Shown: piece after piece, positions 8,955 through 17,861 of the stretch
Layout: each line of letters starts with the position of its first letter
How positions within the stretch are numbered: position 1 is the stretch's first letter
From: Saprospiraceae bacterium
GTDB lineage: Bacteria; Bacteroidota; Bacteroidia; Chitinophagales; Saprospiraceae
Reading direction: 5' to 3'
Assembly (NCBI GenBank): GCA_016715405.1
Contig: JADKAE010000001.1
Span: 1-64,000 of the forward strand
DNA: 64,000 nt
Notes under the pieces: generated by a model
The model's database searches: none
The model's input: the letters and a program-made list of their open reading frames with translations, nothing else
What the model was told of the DNA's origin: nothing
Translations under genes and position numbers: made by a program

Positions 8955-9971
8955 TTAAATAGGCCTTTTATTCTCCAGCCAATATCTGTAATCAAAAAAG
9001 GATTGTAAGGCTTGTTGCTCATACATATCCTGAGATGCAGATTTTAGCTGGAGTTTAAGTTTATCAAATTCCTTTTGTAATTGTTTAGGTTGTATATGCT
9101 TGAGAATTCGTCTGAAAAAATTGAGTATGATATTCTCTATCTCAAATTTTAATTCCTGTTTAAGCATAAACCGGTAAGCGCTTCTTATGAGTTGAGGCAA
9201 AAGCATTGTATTATTCAATTCATAATGGATCAAAATGTTGAGCAAACGAAGATGCAGAGGAAAAGTTTTAAGTGTATGTGATATTTCCTCATTCAATAAC
9301 TGATTGATCTTATCAAGTGCGGCATTAAAATTACCCGTGTGTATATAATATGCAACCAAACGTATTCTGGTATCGTGATATATACCCTTTATAGGATGTG
9401 GTTCTTTTAAAAACAATTCAGCTTCTGATATAATGTTATCATTTTCAAAATCTTTACTGAAAATTATTTTGTCCAATTGGAGCTGCAATAATAGCGCATG
9501 CAGATATCTTTCCTCTGCTTTACTTGTTACAGGCAGTGTCCGCATTTTATCTAAAACTGCTGAGTAACCAATATAATCTCCCTTATTTAAAAACAATGAG
9601 CCATAATTATAATGCGCTGATATAACAGGTATATTGCGGTTGAGCAATTGTGTATCCAGGTTTTCCATAATATCCATGGTCTTTTCCTGAAATAACAGGG
9701 CATTGTCCCAATCGTTCAACAATCGGTATAACAATGAAATTGCAGAATTTCGGGTGTTTCTTCCGCGGTAATTTTGTTTTTCCGTATCCGGAATTTTGAG
9801 TAATTCATCTAATAATTCCAATACTTCCTTTTTAATATTCTCGTTGCGCAAAGGAAAATACGTGTTTACAAAATATAAGGCCTTTGTTAATCCTTTTCGA
9901 GTGTTATAGGAGTGAATAATACTTTCGGCGGTTTCGGTTATAGAATATACTATTTCTTCTGTTTTCCTCAT
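8955..9971 (-). CDS. helical-repeat (TPR-like) protein, C-terminal two-thirds
   Basis: 338 residues of helical repeats (for example LTKALYFVNTYFPLRNENIK and NWDNALLFQEKTMDIMENLD). It is almost certainly the continuation of the piece at 9968-10447. The two overlap by four bases at an A5 run, and adding one A gives an uninterrupted SEEEKMRKTEE junction. The joined protein of about 500 residues fits a Bacteroidota family of unknown function with TPR-like repeats. No signal peptide, so cytosolic. Confidence 0.7.
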   Translation of the reverse strand: MRKTEEIVYSITETAESIIHSYNTRKGLTKALYFVNTYFPLRNENIKKEVLELLDELLKIPDTEKQNYRGRNTRNSAISLLYRLLNDWDNALLFQEKTMDIMENLDTQLLNRNIPVISAHYNYGSLFLNKGDYIGYSAVLDKMRTLPVTSKAEERYLHALLLQLQLDKIIFSKDFENDNIISEAELFLKEPHPIKGIYHDTRIRLVAYYIHTGNFNAALDKINQLLNEEISHTLKTFPLHLRLLNILIHYELNNTMLLPQLIRSAYRFMLKQELKFEIENIILNFFRRILKHIQPKQLQKEFDKLKLQLKSASQDMYEQQALQSFFDYRYWLENKRPI

Positions 9972-10447
9972 TTTTCTTCCTCCGAATAAAAACGCAACAT
10001 CTGAATTTGTTGTGTTTGAAATAAGATCTGATAAGCCGGAAGTGTAACCGGATCACTAAGTGATATTCCCTTATTAATAATTTGAACACTTTGATCGTAC
10101 AAACCTTTATCCGCTAAAATCTCTGCATGATCCAACATTTCCCGTAAGGTATATTGTATATTTTTTTCATTGTGAAAAGCGCGCAAACTTTTTAATAACT
10201 GTTTATACAAAAAATTGCGCATGCTGTGAATATTGATATTTTTGATACCTAATTTTTCACGAATTTCTTTATCAGTTAAAGGCCATTCCTTTTCAAGCAT
10301 ATTAAATAAATTCAAATAATTTCTTTCTGCTCGCAGGTCAAATCCTATACGCTGTTTTTTGAAATAGCCCTTTTCATTTGGAGTCATACTTTTAATAAGA
10401 TCGGTCAATTCCTTCCATGCCCCGATTTTAAACTCTGAATTTAGCAT
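9968..10447 (-). CDS. helical-repeat (TPR-like) protein, N-terminal third
   Basis: Starts MLNSEFKIGAWKELTDLIKS (ATG at 10447; an ATG seven codons upstream is also possible). It contains the conserved opening of this family: SMTPNEKGYFKKQRIGFD, then RNYLNLFNMLEKEW and FLYKQLLKSLRAFHNEKNIQ. The frame stops after SEEEK in an A5 run; see the downstream piece. It lies back-to-back with the T9SS cargo gene at 10589 but need not be related to it. Confidence 0.7.
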   Translation of the reverse strand: MLNSEFKIGAWKELTDLIKSMTPNEKGYFKKQRIGFDLRAERNYLNLFNMLEKEWPLTDKEIREKLGIKNINIHSMRNFLYKQLLKSLRAFHNEKNIQYTLREMLDHAEILADKGLYDQSVQIINKGISLSDPVTLPAYQILFQTQQIQMLRFYSEEEK

Positions 10448-10528
10448 TTTTAAGTTTTTATACAGCAATTATAACACTTTCAGCCATATTTTCAAAATCC
10501 GAAATATCATTTTTTGGCCTTTTTTGTA

Positions 10529-10559
10529 TTGACTTGACCATACTCCTCTCCTACTTTTG
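10529..10559 (+). promoter_or_regulatory. Bacteroidota-type promoter for the T9SS cargo gene
   Basis: TACTTTTG at 10552-10559 fits the TAnnTTTG -7 element, and a TTG at 10529-10531 lies 20 bases upstream, as in Bacteroidota promoters. The start codon is at 10589, giving a short leader. No mapping data; motif match only. Confidence 0.5.
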
Positions 10560-10588
10560 CTTCATTAATTCACAAAAAAACAAACGTT

Positions 10589-12562
10589 ATGAAAAAAATT
10601 ACTTTAGTATTAAACACCCTGATGTTGCTCCAGATCTCTGGCTTTGCACAACTTCAGGATTGGGCAAAATCGTCTGATGCTAACGCCAAAACCGACAATG
10701 CGAATGCAACAGACATTGATAACGCCGGCAACCGTTATGTTGGTGGCACTTACATCGATACCTTAAAAATAGAGGGAATTAGCTATCCAAATTATATCAA
10801 CGATGGAGGTCTTGATGGTTTTATTGCCAAATACGATCCGGATGGCACTTTACTGTGGGTTCAAACAATTAACGGGGTGGGTCAACAGGATGTGAGATCG
10901 CTGAAAGTAAATCGCGTTACAGGCGAATGTTATGTAAGCGGAAGTTTTAATAATGACTTGATTATTGATGGAATAGCACAAAACTCCTATCAGTATGTGT
11001 CTGTTTTAGCTTTATCTCTGAAAACATTCCTTGTAAAATTCGATGCGAATGGAAATCTCGTTTGGTCGAATAATACTTATAGTTTAAGCGAGTATCCAAT
11101 AGACGGAGGGCATTCACTCGCAATTGCTCCCGATGGTAACAGCATTTATTTTCATAATGCCTATCTCGCCGACTTACAATTTGAATCAGGCGAATCGTAT
11201 TTACCTTCCGGTTTTGGAGTGCAAGGAATAATATTGACACGTATGGATGCAAGTACAGGATCTGTAATTGCATCAAAAAATGATATAGAACGTTATCTTG
11301 TGGATGGTGTTTTATTAGCTTGCGATAAAACAGGAAATGTAATATTTGCGGGAAGTCACCGAAGAAATTGTATGGCTGATATTGATGGTGTTTTTGCACC
11401 TTGTGATACCAATCCGGTATACGCGACTCCGCAGGGATTTATTTGGAAATTGAGTGCAAATTTCGCAAGTCTTTGGGGGAAAGAAATTTCAGGTACCGGG
11501 TTTGAATTTGTTCAGGGAATTGCCACCGACGATAATGATAATGTTTATGCATATGGCACCTTTGATTCGCCTACCACTTTTGATGCAACCACTCTTACAC
11601 CTGTTGCATTGAGAGATGATGCATTTGTAGTAAAATTAAATTCTGCGGGTAATTATACTTATATCAAACAATTAAATGCACATAATTTATATATGACAAG
11701 TTTCCCCAACGATTTTGAAGCGGGATTTGCAGTGGATAGAAAAGGAAATGCATATTTGGGGGGAAGTTTTACCGGCACACTTACCATGCAAACAACTTCC
11801 ATTGCAACCGAAGCATACCCTTCCGATTTTTATTCCAATGGATTTGTTCTCAAATTAAATCCAAGCGGAAGCGTGCGTTGGGTTGAAAAATATGCAGGAA
11901 GTACAGGTCCATTTGATGCAACTACCACAACAGGTATAGCATTAAACGGAAGTTATCTTTCTATTTGTGGAACGTATAAAAACTATCTTGCTTACCAGGG
12001 CGATACCATTACTGCAGATCTAAATGCATTTTATTTATCCAGCTTACAGGATTGCGATGTTAAAGTAACTATTACTGCAACATCTACCTTTGTTAATGCA
12101 TTAAATCCCGTAACACTTTCAACACAAAATAAACCGGGTTATACTTTTCAGTGGCAACGAAATAATGTAAATATACCTGGTGCTACATCCAATACATTTG
12201 TAGCAACTGTTCCGGGAAATTATAAATGTATAGTTACTACAGGATTATGCACACTTACTTCCAATAAAATAAAATTGTTCCTGCTTGTTAAAGAAGGTGA
12301 TTTAATAGGTAAAGAGCTGCAACTATTTCCAAACCCTGCGCATGATCAATTTACCATCGTTTTTGATCAAGCCACATCGTTGGAAAATGTAGAAATAAAT
12401 ATAACTGATATTACGGGCAGAAAAATATATTCCGCAGTAAATCAAAATACCGCTGATGAATCACTATTTATTCAGTTACCGGTTAATACGGTTCCTGGGG
12501 TATACTTTGTCCAGGTAAAAGCAGATGGAATAAACACCACTACATCTATTGTTATAGAATAA
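10589..12562 (+). CDS. secreted beta-propeller-like protein with T9SS type A sorting domain
   Basis: 657 residues. A signal peptide (ITLVLNTLMLLQISGFAQ) is followed by several SBBP/Kelch-like repeats in which lines such as GGLDGFIAKYDPDGTLLWV, ALKTFLVKFDANGNLVWS-type and NGFVLKLNPSGSVRWVEKYA recur. An Ig-like segment follows (about residues 500-570, FQWQRNNVNIPGATSNTF). The C-terminal sorting signal begins LFPNPAHDQFTIVF and ends GVYFVQVKADG. T9SS type A domains direct proteins across the outer membrane and are then cleaved. Function outside the cell is unknown. A hairpin terminator follows, and the PorV-like gene lies just beyond it on the opposite strand. Confidence 0.88.
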   Translation: MKKITLVLNTLMLLQISGFAQLQDWAKSSDANAKTDNANATDIDNAGNRYVGGTYIDTLKIEGISYPNYINDGGLDGFIAKYDPDGTLLWVQTINGVGQQDVRSLKVNRVTGECYVSGSFNNDLIIDGIAQNSYQYVSVLALSLKTFLVKFDANGNLVWSNNTYSLSEYPIDGGHSLAIAPDGNSIYFHNAYLADLQFESGESYLPSGFGVQGIILTRMDASTGSVIASKNDIERYLVDGVLLACDKTGNVIFAGSHRRNCMADIDGVFAPCDTNPVYATPQGFIWKLSANFASLWGKEISGTGFEFVQGIATDDNDNVYAYGTFDSPTTFDATTLTPVALRDDAFVVKLNSAGNYTYIKQLNAHNLYMTSFPNDFEAGFAVDRKGNAYLGGSFTGTLTMQTTSIATEAYPSDFYSNGFVLKLNPSGSVRWVEKYAGSTGPFDATTTTGIALNGSYLSICGTYKNYLAYQGDTITADLNAFYLSSLQDCDVKVTITATSTFVNALNPVTLSTQNKPGYTFQWQRNNVNIPGATSNTFVATVPGNYKCIVTTGLCTLTSNKIKLFLLVKEGDLIGKELQLFPNPAHDQFTIVFDQATSLENVEINITDITGRKIYSAVNQNTADESLFIQLPVNTVPGVYFVQVKADGINTTTSIVIE

Positions 12563-12579
12563 AAAATCCTTTTGTGAAT

Positions 12580-12616
12580 TGACCTGCAACAGCGATGTTG
12601 CGGGTCAGTTTTTTTT
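12580..12616. terminator. intrinsic terminator between convergent genes
   Basis: TGACCTGCAAC (12580-12590) pairs with GTTGCGGGTCA (12597-12607) with one G-U pair and a six-base loop, followed by a run of eight T. It ends the T9SS cargo gene; the PorV-like gene converges from the other side. Confidence 0.8.
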
Positions 12617-12632
12617 ATTGATTATAATAACA

Positions 12633-13709
12633 TCACAAAGCCACCGACAGGGTCATCGACAACACTTTTTCTGCGACGAGTTGTTGGGTGTTATTAAAAA
12701 ATCGATAGGCCACATCTAATTGTATATCTCGATAACGGATACCTGCTCCTGCAGTAAAATATTTTCTTGGCCCTTTAAGCGGATTCTCGTAAAAATATCC
12801 GGCTCTTACAAAAACGAGGTCGTTGTAAATATATTCCATTCCCGGTGACAAAGTAATTTCTTTAAGTTCTTCATTAATTCCGCCGGGTGCGTCATTAAAA
12901 GAACTTACCATACCCTTAATGATAGATTGTTCTGATTGATAAATAGTGGGCACCAATAATTTATTTATATCCATAGTGACAGTAAAAACATTCAGATCGT
13001 TTATTTGCGTAGTAAGTGCAATTCCCATCCCAAAATTAGATGGAATATATTGTTCGTAAACGGAAGATGTATAGGTTATATTATTGCCAAGGTTGGATAA
13101 ATTTAAACCGAAAGTAAATACTGCCGGCTTTTGATTAAAAGTGATGTTGTTTTTATAAAATAAAGAAAGGTCGCCCGCAAAAACTGAAGCAGGTGCCATT
13201 TCCAATCCGTTAACGATCATTCCCTCCAATATTTTGGAATAGATATATTTTAATGTAACACCACCTGCAAAATTTTCTGTTAATTTTCGGGAGTAGTGCA
13301 CATCAAGAGAATATTCGTACGAACCTACAGTTTGTAATCCATTATTAGTAGCATAAGTGGAATTTCCCAGATCATTATAACGCAATCCTGCAGACATTGC
13401 ATCCTTTTCACTAAAGAGTTTATATGCCGACAAACTTAATAATCTGCTGCCACTACTTTTATAATTCAATGCAACGCCGGTAGAATCATCCATGAAATTA
13501 ATTGCAGAGCCATTTAGAAATATAGCATTCGCATTTAATTGAGCAATTCCTGCATCGCCCATTCCGCTTATTTTAGCATCGGGGATTGCGCGCAAAAACG
13601 GTAGTGACGTGTAAATGGGATTTACATAATTATTTACATACGACTGTGTAAATCCGCAATTAATGCAAATAAAGGTTACAAATAATATTGTTATTGATCG
13701 CAAATACAT
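12633..13709 (-). CDS. PorV/PorQ-family outer membrane protein
   Basis: 358 residues. A signal peptide (ITILFVTFICINCGFTQ) is followed by the PorV/PorQ family start: FLRAIPDAKISGMGDAGIA and NAIFLNGSAINFMDDSTG. The rest is beta-rich and ends in a C-terminal strand (VAEKVLSMTLSVAL). PorV is the outer-membrane shuttle that delivers T9SS substrates and helps in sorting-domain cleavage; PorQ acts similarly. Which of the two this is cannot be told. It is downstream of a TPR gene on the same strand (11 bases), suggesting one operon. Confidence 0.78.
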   Translation of the reverse strand: MYLRSITILFVTFICINCGFTQSYVNNYVNPIYTSLPFLRAIPDAKISGMGDAGIAQLNANAIFLNGSAINFMDDSTGVALNYKSSGSRLLSLSAYKLFSEKDAMSAGLRYNDLGNSTYATNNGLQTVGSYEYSLDVHYSRKLTENFAGGVTLKYIYSKILEGMIVNGLEMAPASVFAGDLSLFYKNNITFNQKPAVFTFGLNLSNLGNNITYTSSVYEQYIPSNFGMGIALTTQINDLNVFTVTMDINKLLVPTIYQSEQSIIKGMVSSFNDAPGGINEELKEITLSPGMEYIYNDLVFVRAGYFYENPLKGPRKYFTAGAGIRYRDIQLDVAYRFFNNTQQLVAEKVLSMTLSVAL

Positions 13710-13719
13710 TTATATAATT

Positions 13720-15216
13720 TCAATCAGGTTGAATTAATTCTTCGGTTTTTATTTTCCGCGATCTAAAAAATTTCTGCTCCCGCCAATTCATTTTGTTGTT
13801 GATCAAATAATGAATTATTCTTTTCTCTACCATATGGTGCAATGGTAGTAATCCACACATCAATAATATCTTAATACCGAGAATTTTCCAAGGTTCACCG
13901 TGTGTGAGATGATGTATCCATGTATCGAATAACAATATCAGAAATTCAAAAAAGAAAATAAAACACACAAATCCCACCATTTGTATCATTGTTGGCGACA
14001 CTTTAAATCCCCCCAAAATCAATAACAATAAAAATGCAGAGGCAATTATGATGGTAATGGCGGTGTATTGAATATTATTGCGCCTTCTGGTTTCCTCTTT
14101 CGATTTCTCCAAACGTTGTTCTCTTAATACTTCTTCATTTTCAATTTCAATAAGTTGTAATTCCTCCTTTTGTACCATGTTGCTGAGACTATCTGCAATA
14201 TTCCTGTTTGTCTGGCTGTATTTATATGCATTTAAATAATCGCCTTGAGAAAGATAATTCTTTTCCAGTTTGTTTGTTGCATCCAACATAAATTCATAAT
14301 ACGGCAATGAAGATGCAACGGAATAAGCTTTTTGAAATTGTTCATTTGCTTTCTCCGCCAATCCGCAGCGTTCAAGAAAATCGCCATATCGAAGATAAAA
14401 ACTTGATCGACGCAATTTATCCTTGGAATTGTCAATGCGATAGGCTGCCATTTCATAATATTTCATTGCGGAATCAATTTTCCCCTCGTGTTCCCTGAAA
14501 AATGCTTCCAATCGATAATAGGATGTGGTATCATTAACTTTAATATACTCCAGTTCCTCCGGATAATTTTTGTGGAATAAATTATATAGTTGTGAAAAAT
14601 CGTTTTGTTTGATCAGGTGTGAACGAAAAATAACAAGTCCGTTTCGTTTAAGCTTCGGAAGATCATTTCTTTTTGCAAAATCTATGATCTTATACAATTG
14701 TTTTTCGTTGAGTGTTCTGTTATTAAAAGCAATAACCTCCAGGTCACATTTTAAGGTCATGATTCGCAGAGAATCCTGGTTCGCTGCATTTTCCGCAATT
14801 CCCAATTCTTTTAATTTATATTGAATGGATTTGTCGTAAGCCTTTATCAGATTATAAAATTTTGACAAATTATTATAACAATCCATTTTTAAAACAACAT
14901 CCTGTGTAGATTCAGCAATAGTAAGTGCATCAAGAAAATTTCTAATCGATTCAACATTATTATTCATTTTTTGTTGAATATCCCCTACCACAAGATGTGT
15001 TTTTGCGGTCATTTGCTGATCTTTTAATTGAATTGCCGTTGTGAGTGCCTGGTATGAAAAATCTCTTGCCTGCTCCATCTTAAAAATGAGCAAATATCCT
15101 TTTGCCAATGCAATTTTACATTTCCAGATATCTGCAGGTTGCCGCAACTGACTGCCATAGTTTTCCAATTTATCAATTATTCCACTTATGGTTGTGCTAT
15201 AACTATAATCATCCAT
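13720..15216 (-). CDS. TPR protein with C-terminal membrane helices
   Basis: 498 residues of TPR-like repeats (QARDFSYQALTTAIQLKDQQ, SIRNFLDALTIAESTQDVVL, EKANEQFQKAYSVASSLPY). A coiled coil (EELQLIEIENEEVLREQRLE) follows, then about three transmembrane helices near residues 385-470 and a basic tail. This is the layout of Bacteroidota TPR sensor-like proteins without the kinase domain. The ATG at 15216 is probably not the real start: the DNA upstream to 15552 encodes a signal peptide and another TPR-like segment (see next entry). It is probably co-transcribed with the PorV-like gene. Confidence 0.75.
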   Translation of the reverse strand: MDDYSYSTTISGIIDKLENYGSQLRQPADIWKCKIALAKGYLLIFKMEQARDFSYQALTTAIQLKDQQMTAKTHLVVGDIQQKMNNNVESIRNFLDALTIAESTQDVVLKMDCYNNLSKFYNLIKAYDKSIQYKLKELGIAENAANQDSLRIMTLKCDLEVIAFNNRTLNEKQLYKIIDFAKRNDLPKLKRNGLVIFRSHLIKQNDFSQLYNLFHKNYPEELEYIKVNDTTSYYRLEAFFREHEGKIDSAMKYYEMAAYRIDNSKDKLRRSSFYLRYGDFLERCGLAEKANEQFQKAYSVASSLPYYEFMLDATNKLEKNYLSQGDYLNAYKYSQTNRNIADSLSNMVQKEELQLIEIENEEVLREQRLEKSKEETRRRNNIQYTAITIIIASAFLLLLILGGFKVSPTMIQMVGFVCFIFFFEFLILLFDTWIHHLTHGEPWKILGIKILLMCGLLPLHHMVEKRIIHYLINNKMNWREQKFFRSRKIKTEELIQPD

Positions 15217-15552
15217 TATAATTAATTAATTGGAATAGGCTTCCACTAATTGAATATTATCATATGAAAGTTCTGCCAATTCAATTCCAACTTTCAACAA
15301 ACTATCAGCAGCAATATAGTTAGCTTCCCAATCTACATAATATGTAGCGAGCTCACCTAAAGCTGCAATAGTTTCTTTCCCTTGTTTGCAGATTCAAGTT
15401 TTTTTTTCTAAGGAGCTTTTATTAATTGCCGGCAGGGAATAATGTTCCTTATCATTTGATTCTTTACCCCCAGCATTATTGTCGGCAGTCACCGGGAATA
15501 TATTGATAAACATCAGGGCAATAAAGACCTGTAAATTAAATCGTACAGTCAT
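15217..15552 (-). CDS. 5' part of the TPR gene (signal peptide and first repeat), frameshifted
   Basis: From the ATG at 15552 a signal peptide is read (FNLQVFIALMFINIFPVTA). The frame stops in an A8 run near 15400. In the next frames the segments LESANKGK and ETIAALGELATYYVDWEANY plus AADSLLKVGIELAELSYDN have TPR character and run into the 498-codon frame, apart from an in-frame TAA in the repeat ATTAATTAATTA just upstream of 15216. The promoter-like element at 15578-15585 supports 15552 as the true start. At least two frame breaks and one stop would need correction. Confidence 0.5.
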
Positions 15553-15577
15553 ATATGTGGTGATTCTTGTGTGTGTT

Positions 15578-15585
15578 CAAAAGTA
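15578..15585 (-). promoter_or_regulatory. -7 promoter element for the TPR/PorV-like operon
   Basis: On the minus strand the sequence reads TACTTTTG, identical to the -7 element upstream of the T9SS cargo gene, 25 bases before the ATG at 15552. A clear -33 TTTG was not found, so this is a partial match. Confidence 0.4.
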
Positions 15586-15702
15586 AGGCTGTGTTATAGA
15601 AAGATTGTTATCTTTAAGCGGTAATCTTATTATTGAAACCAATAACCTCACAAATTTACGTTTTTATGGAAATTACACAAAAGATCAAATGGGTACAAGA
15701 AG

Positions 15703-16104
15703 GTGACCATTCTTTTAACTATCAGCACAATTGTTCCCACTGCCTTATTGATGATGTCGCTTGCACCTGCGGGTGACGAAAAATCAAGGCCAGTGTCACA
15801 ATCAGAAGCCAGAGCCAATATCAGCAATTACAGAAACAGCAACGAAGCTGCAGAATCAGGCATTAATGGATTAAGAATTGAGTCAGGTCAACTTGAAGCA
15901 ATGAACAATGTGGCCAGAACAAATCCCAACACCTCAGCCTTTCGTTTGTATTATGCAAAGGACTCGGTAGGCACTGCAGTATCCATTGTAGTAGGATTAA
16001 CAGACGATGGTCAGGATAATACCGAAGCTATATATACCACAGCGCGCAACGGATCTAATCTTTGTCCGCCGGTTTGTGATGCGAATAGCCCTTTGACCAA
16101 TTGA
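15703..16104 (+). CDS. small exported hypothetical protein
   Basis: 133 residues. A hydrophobic N-terminus (TILLTISTIVPTALLMMSLA) acts as signal peptide or anchor. The mature part has an Asn/Ser-rich region and a C-terminal Cys pair in NLCPPVCDANSPLT. The start at 15703 is a GTG. A better start may be the ATG at 15667 (MEITQKIKWVQ) joined by a one-base shift near the AAGAAGG at 15700. Not recognised. Confidence 0.55.
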   Translation: MTILLTISTIVPTALLMMSLAPAGDEKSRPVSQSEARANISNYRNSNEAAESGINGLRIESGQLEAMNNVARTNPNTSAFRLYYAKDSVGTAVSIVVGLTDDGQDNTEAIYTTARNGSNLCPPVCDANSPLTN

Positions 16105-16168
16105 TAAGAATTTTTAACAGGTGAATTTTTGTGATCTATATTTAAATCTTTAAACGATTTGAATATAG

Positions 16169-16430
16169 TTAAAAAATAAATTCGTGTGATATTATCGCAC
16201 CTGAATTTTTATTGAATAATTTGTTGGTTTTAAAAACTAAATAAATTTTTAGATTCGCTATAGCTAATAGCTTTGGACAAGAGTCTTTTTTTTTCATAGT
16301 CAATTCTGTTTTAGTAAGGTTATCACAATTTGTGATAAGCTCCTTCCATTCTTTTTTAGTGAGTTGGACCATAAAGTCTTTAGGAAACCGGTCAATATTT
16401 CATTTCACTGCCTGTTTCAGTTTAGCTATA
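16169..16430 (-). pseudogene. ORF6N-domain gene relic
   Basis: The minus strand reads KQAVK, a stop, then NIDRFPKDFMVQLTKKEWKE and LITNCDNL. This is the middle of an ORF6N domain, normally a longer DNA-binding phage-type regulator. The segments before and after are lost or out of frame, and the open piece (16372-16169) then runs into unrelated AT-rich sequence. It is a decayed fragment, and suggests that mobile DNA once inserted near here. Confidence 0.6.
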
Positions 16431-16636
16431 TTTATCAACATCTGGCTGCATTCTATTGTTATTCACCCAGAACGATTTAAGATGCTCAACTGTGCTGAAT
16501 CTATTTAATTGCACACCGTTTGTATAGAACAATTTAACTACTGACACTTATTTGATACAAATTTATTCAATTATAACTTACGAAAGATTTCTTCAAGGAA
16601 CACGTTTGACGAGAGTTAATAATATCAATAATCCAT

Positions 16637-17686
16637 TCAGAAATAAGTCTTTACTGCAAATTCAAACTGCTCAATGAAGATCTGTTTAATTGCATTGATA
16701 TTATTTTGTTCGTAAAAGAGGAGCATGACTTTTTTAAACTCTACCGAATCGACTGTTCGGAAAGATATCGGACAATAATTATTATAAATAAGAATCGCAT
16801 TGCTAATAATTCTGGCTGTGCGTTTATTTCCATCAACAAAGGGTTGTATGTAAGAAATTAAAATTAATACCAATAATGCCTTCTCAAAAATATTGTCTCG
16901 TTTATTAATCAGATCGCACATGCTTATGAGCGCTTCCTTAATTTGAAACTCGTTATCTATTGGTTTATAATTAGTTCCGGTAATTCCAACTTGCCTTTTC
17001 CGAATATTTCTTGAAACACCCAGGTCTTTTGTTATAATGGAATGTAAATCTTCAATTCTTGCTATGGTGAGTGGATGAATATAAGAAGGATCGACTACGA
17101 TAAAATCCAACGCAGATTTATGATTAAGCAACATTATTGCCTCATCTTTGGTTTTTCCTTCAGCAGTTTCTTTCTCTTTGAGTAATCGTTCGGTTTCCAA
17201 AAGTGAATAGGTATTTCCTTCAATTTGTGAAGATTTCCAACTGAGATCAATTGCAAGTCTTTCAAATTCTTTATTGTATTCTGTAACAGAAAGTAAGGAA
17301 ATGTTTTTGGTGAATATTTGTTGTAAATAATTTAATTTTTCAATTTCTGCTTGAGTAAAAATGGATTTTGCTTCAAGTAGGATTTTAAATATATCAGGAT
17401 TAAAATGTCCGATAATATTTCTTTCATCTATTTCCTTTTCAAAATAAGTTTCAATATCTATTTCTATCAAAAGATTGTAGGCGGGAGTAATTTGGTATCG
17501 GGTTGCCTTTCCTGCCCCCTGAGTAAAAATCAAATTACGGGATAACAACTCCTTTAACGTACGTTTTACAGTCGCATAACCAACGGCATTATTTATTCTC
17601 TCATCAATTTCTTTGGAAGAGCAACCCGGATTATCTCTGATATAATCAAGAATGATACTTTCCAGTTCAGGATGGATTTTGGCCAT
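16637..17686 (-). CDS. Fic family protein with N-terminal winged helix; catalytic His replaced by Gln
   Basis: 349 residues. Residues about 1-70 form a winged helix (GCSSKEIDERINNAVGYATV). A Fic N-terminal region follows with the class II self-inhibitory motif SSQIEGN, and a Fic core whose loop reads IQPFVDGNKRTAR. The canonical motif is HPFx(D/E)GNxRxxR; here the first residue is Gln (CAA codon), while the phosphate-binding GNxR part is intact. Fic enzymes transfer AMP or similar groups to proteins; loss of the His should abolish normal catalysis unless this subfamily works differently. The gene stands alone behind a cluster of repeated TTGAGCT sites and may repress itself. Confidence 0.85.
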   Translation of the reverse strand: MAKIHPELESIILDYIRDNPGCSSKEIDERINNAVGYATVKRTLKELLSRNLIFTQGAGKATRYQITPAYNLLIEIDIETYFEKEIDERNIIGHFNPDIFKILLEAKSIFTQAEIEKLNYLQQIFTKNISLLSVTEYNKEFERLAIDLSWKSSQIEGNTYSLLETERLLKEKETAEGKTKDEAIMLLNHKSALDFIVVDPSYIHPLTIARIEDLHSIITKDLGVSRNIRKRQVGITGTNYKPIDNEFQIKEALISMCDLINKRDNIFEKALLVLILISYIQPFVDGNKRTARIISNAILIYNNYCPISFRTVDSVEFKKVMLLFYEQNNINAIKQIFIEQFEFAVKTYF

Positions 17687-17694
17687 TTTTAAAG

Positions 17695-17830
17695 TTTGAG
17701 CTCACAAACCTACCATTTTAGGCTCAAATTTTATAATTTTTGAGCTTGAAATTGAAAATTTATGAGCTTAAAATGGTTTGAGCTCAATTATTTATAGAAT
17801 GTGGCTCAAAATGGGTGGTTTTTGAGCTAG
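17695..17830. promoter_or_regulatory. cluster of TTGAGCT/AGCTCAA operator-like sites
   Basis: About seven copies of TTGAGCT-like sequence in both orientations within 136 bases directly upstream of the Fic start codon: TTTGAGCTCA, GGCTCAAAT, TTTGAGCTTG, ATGAGCTTAAAATGG, TTTGAGCTCAA, GGCTCAAAATGG and TTTGAGCTAG. Two copies are palindromic (TTGAGCTCA). The dense array, next to a gene encoding a winged helix, suggests binding of the Fic protein or another regulator. Confidence 0.55.
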
Positions 17831-17861
17831 AATAGAAGACAAAGTGATCCAAATCCATAAC

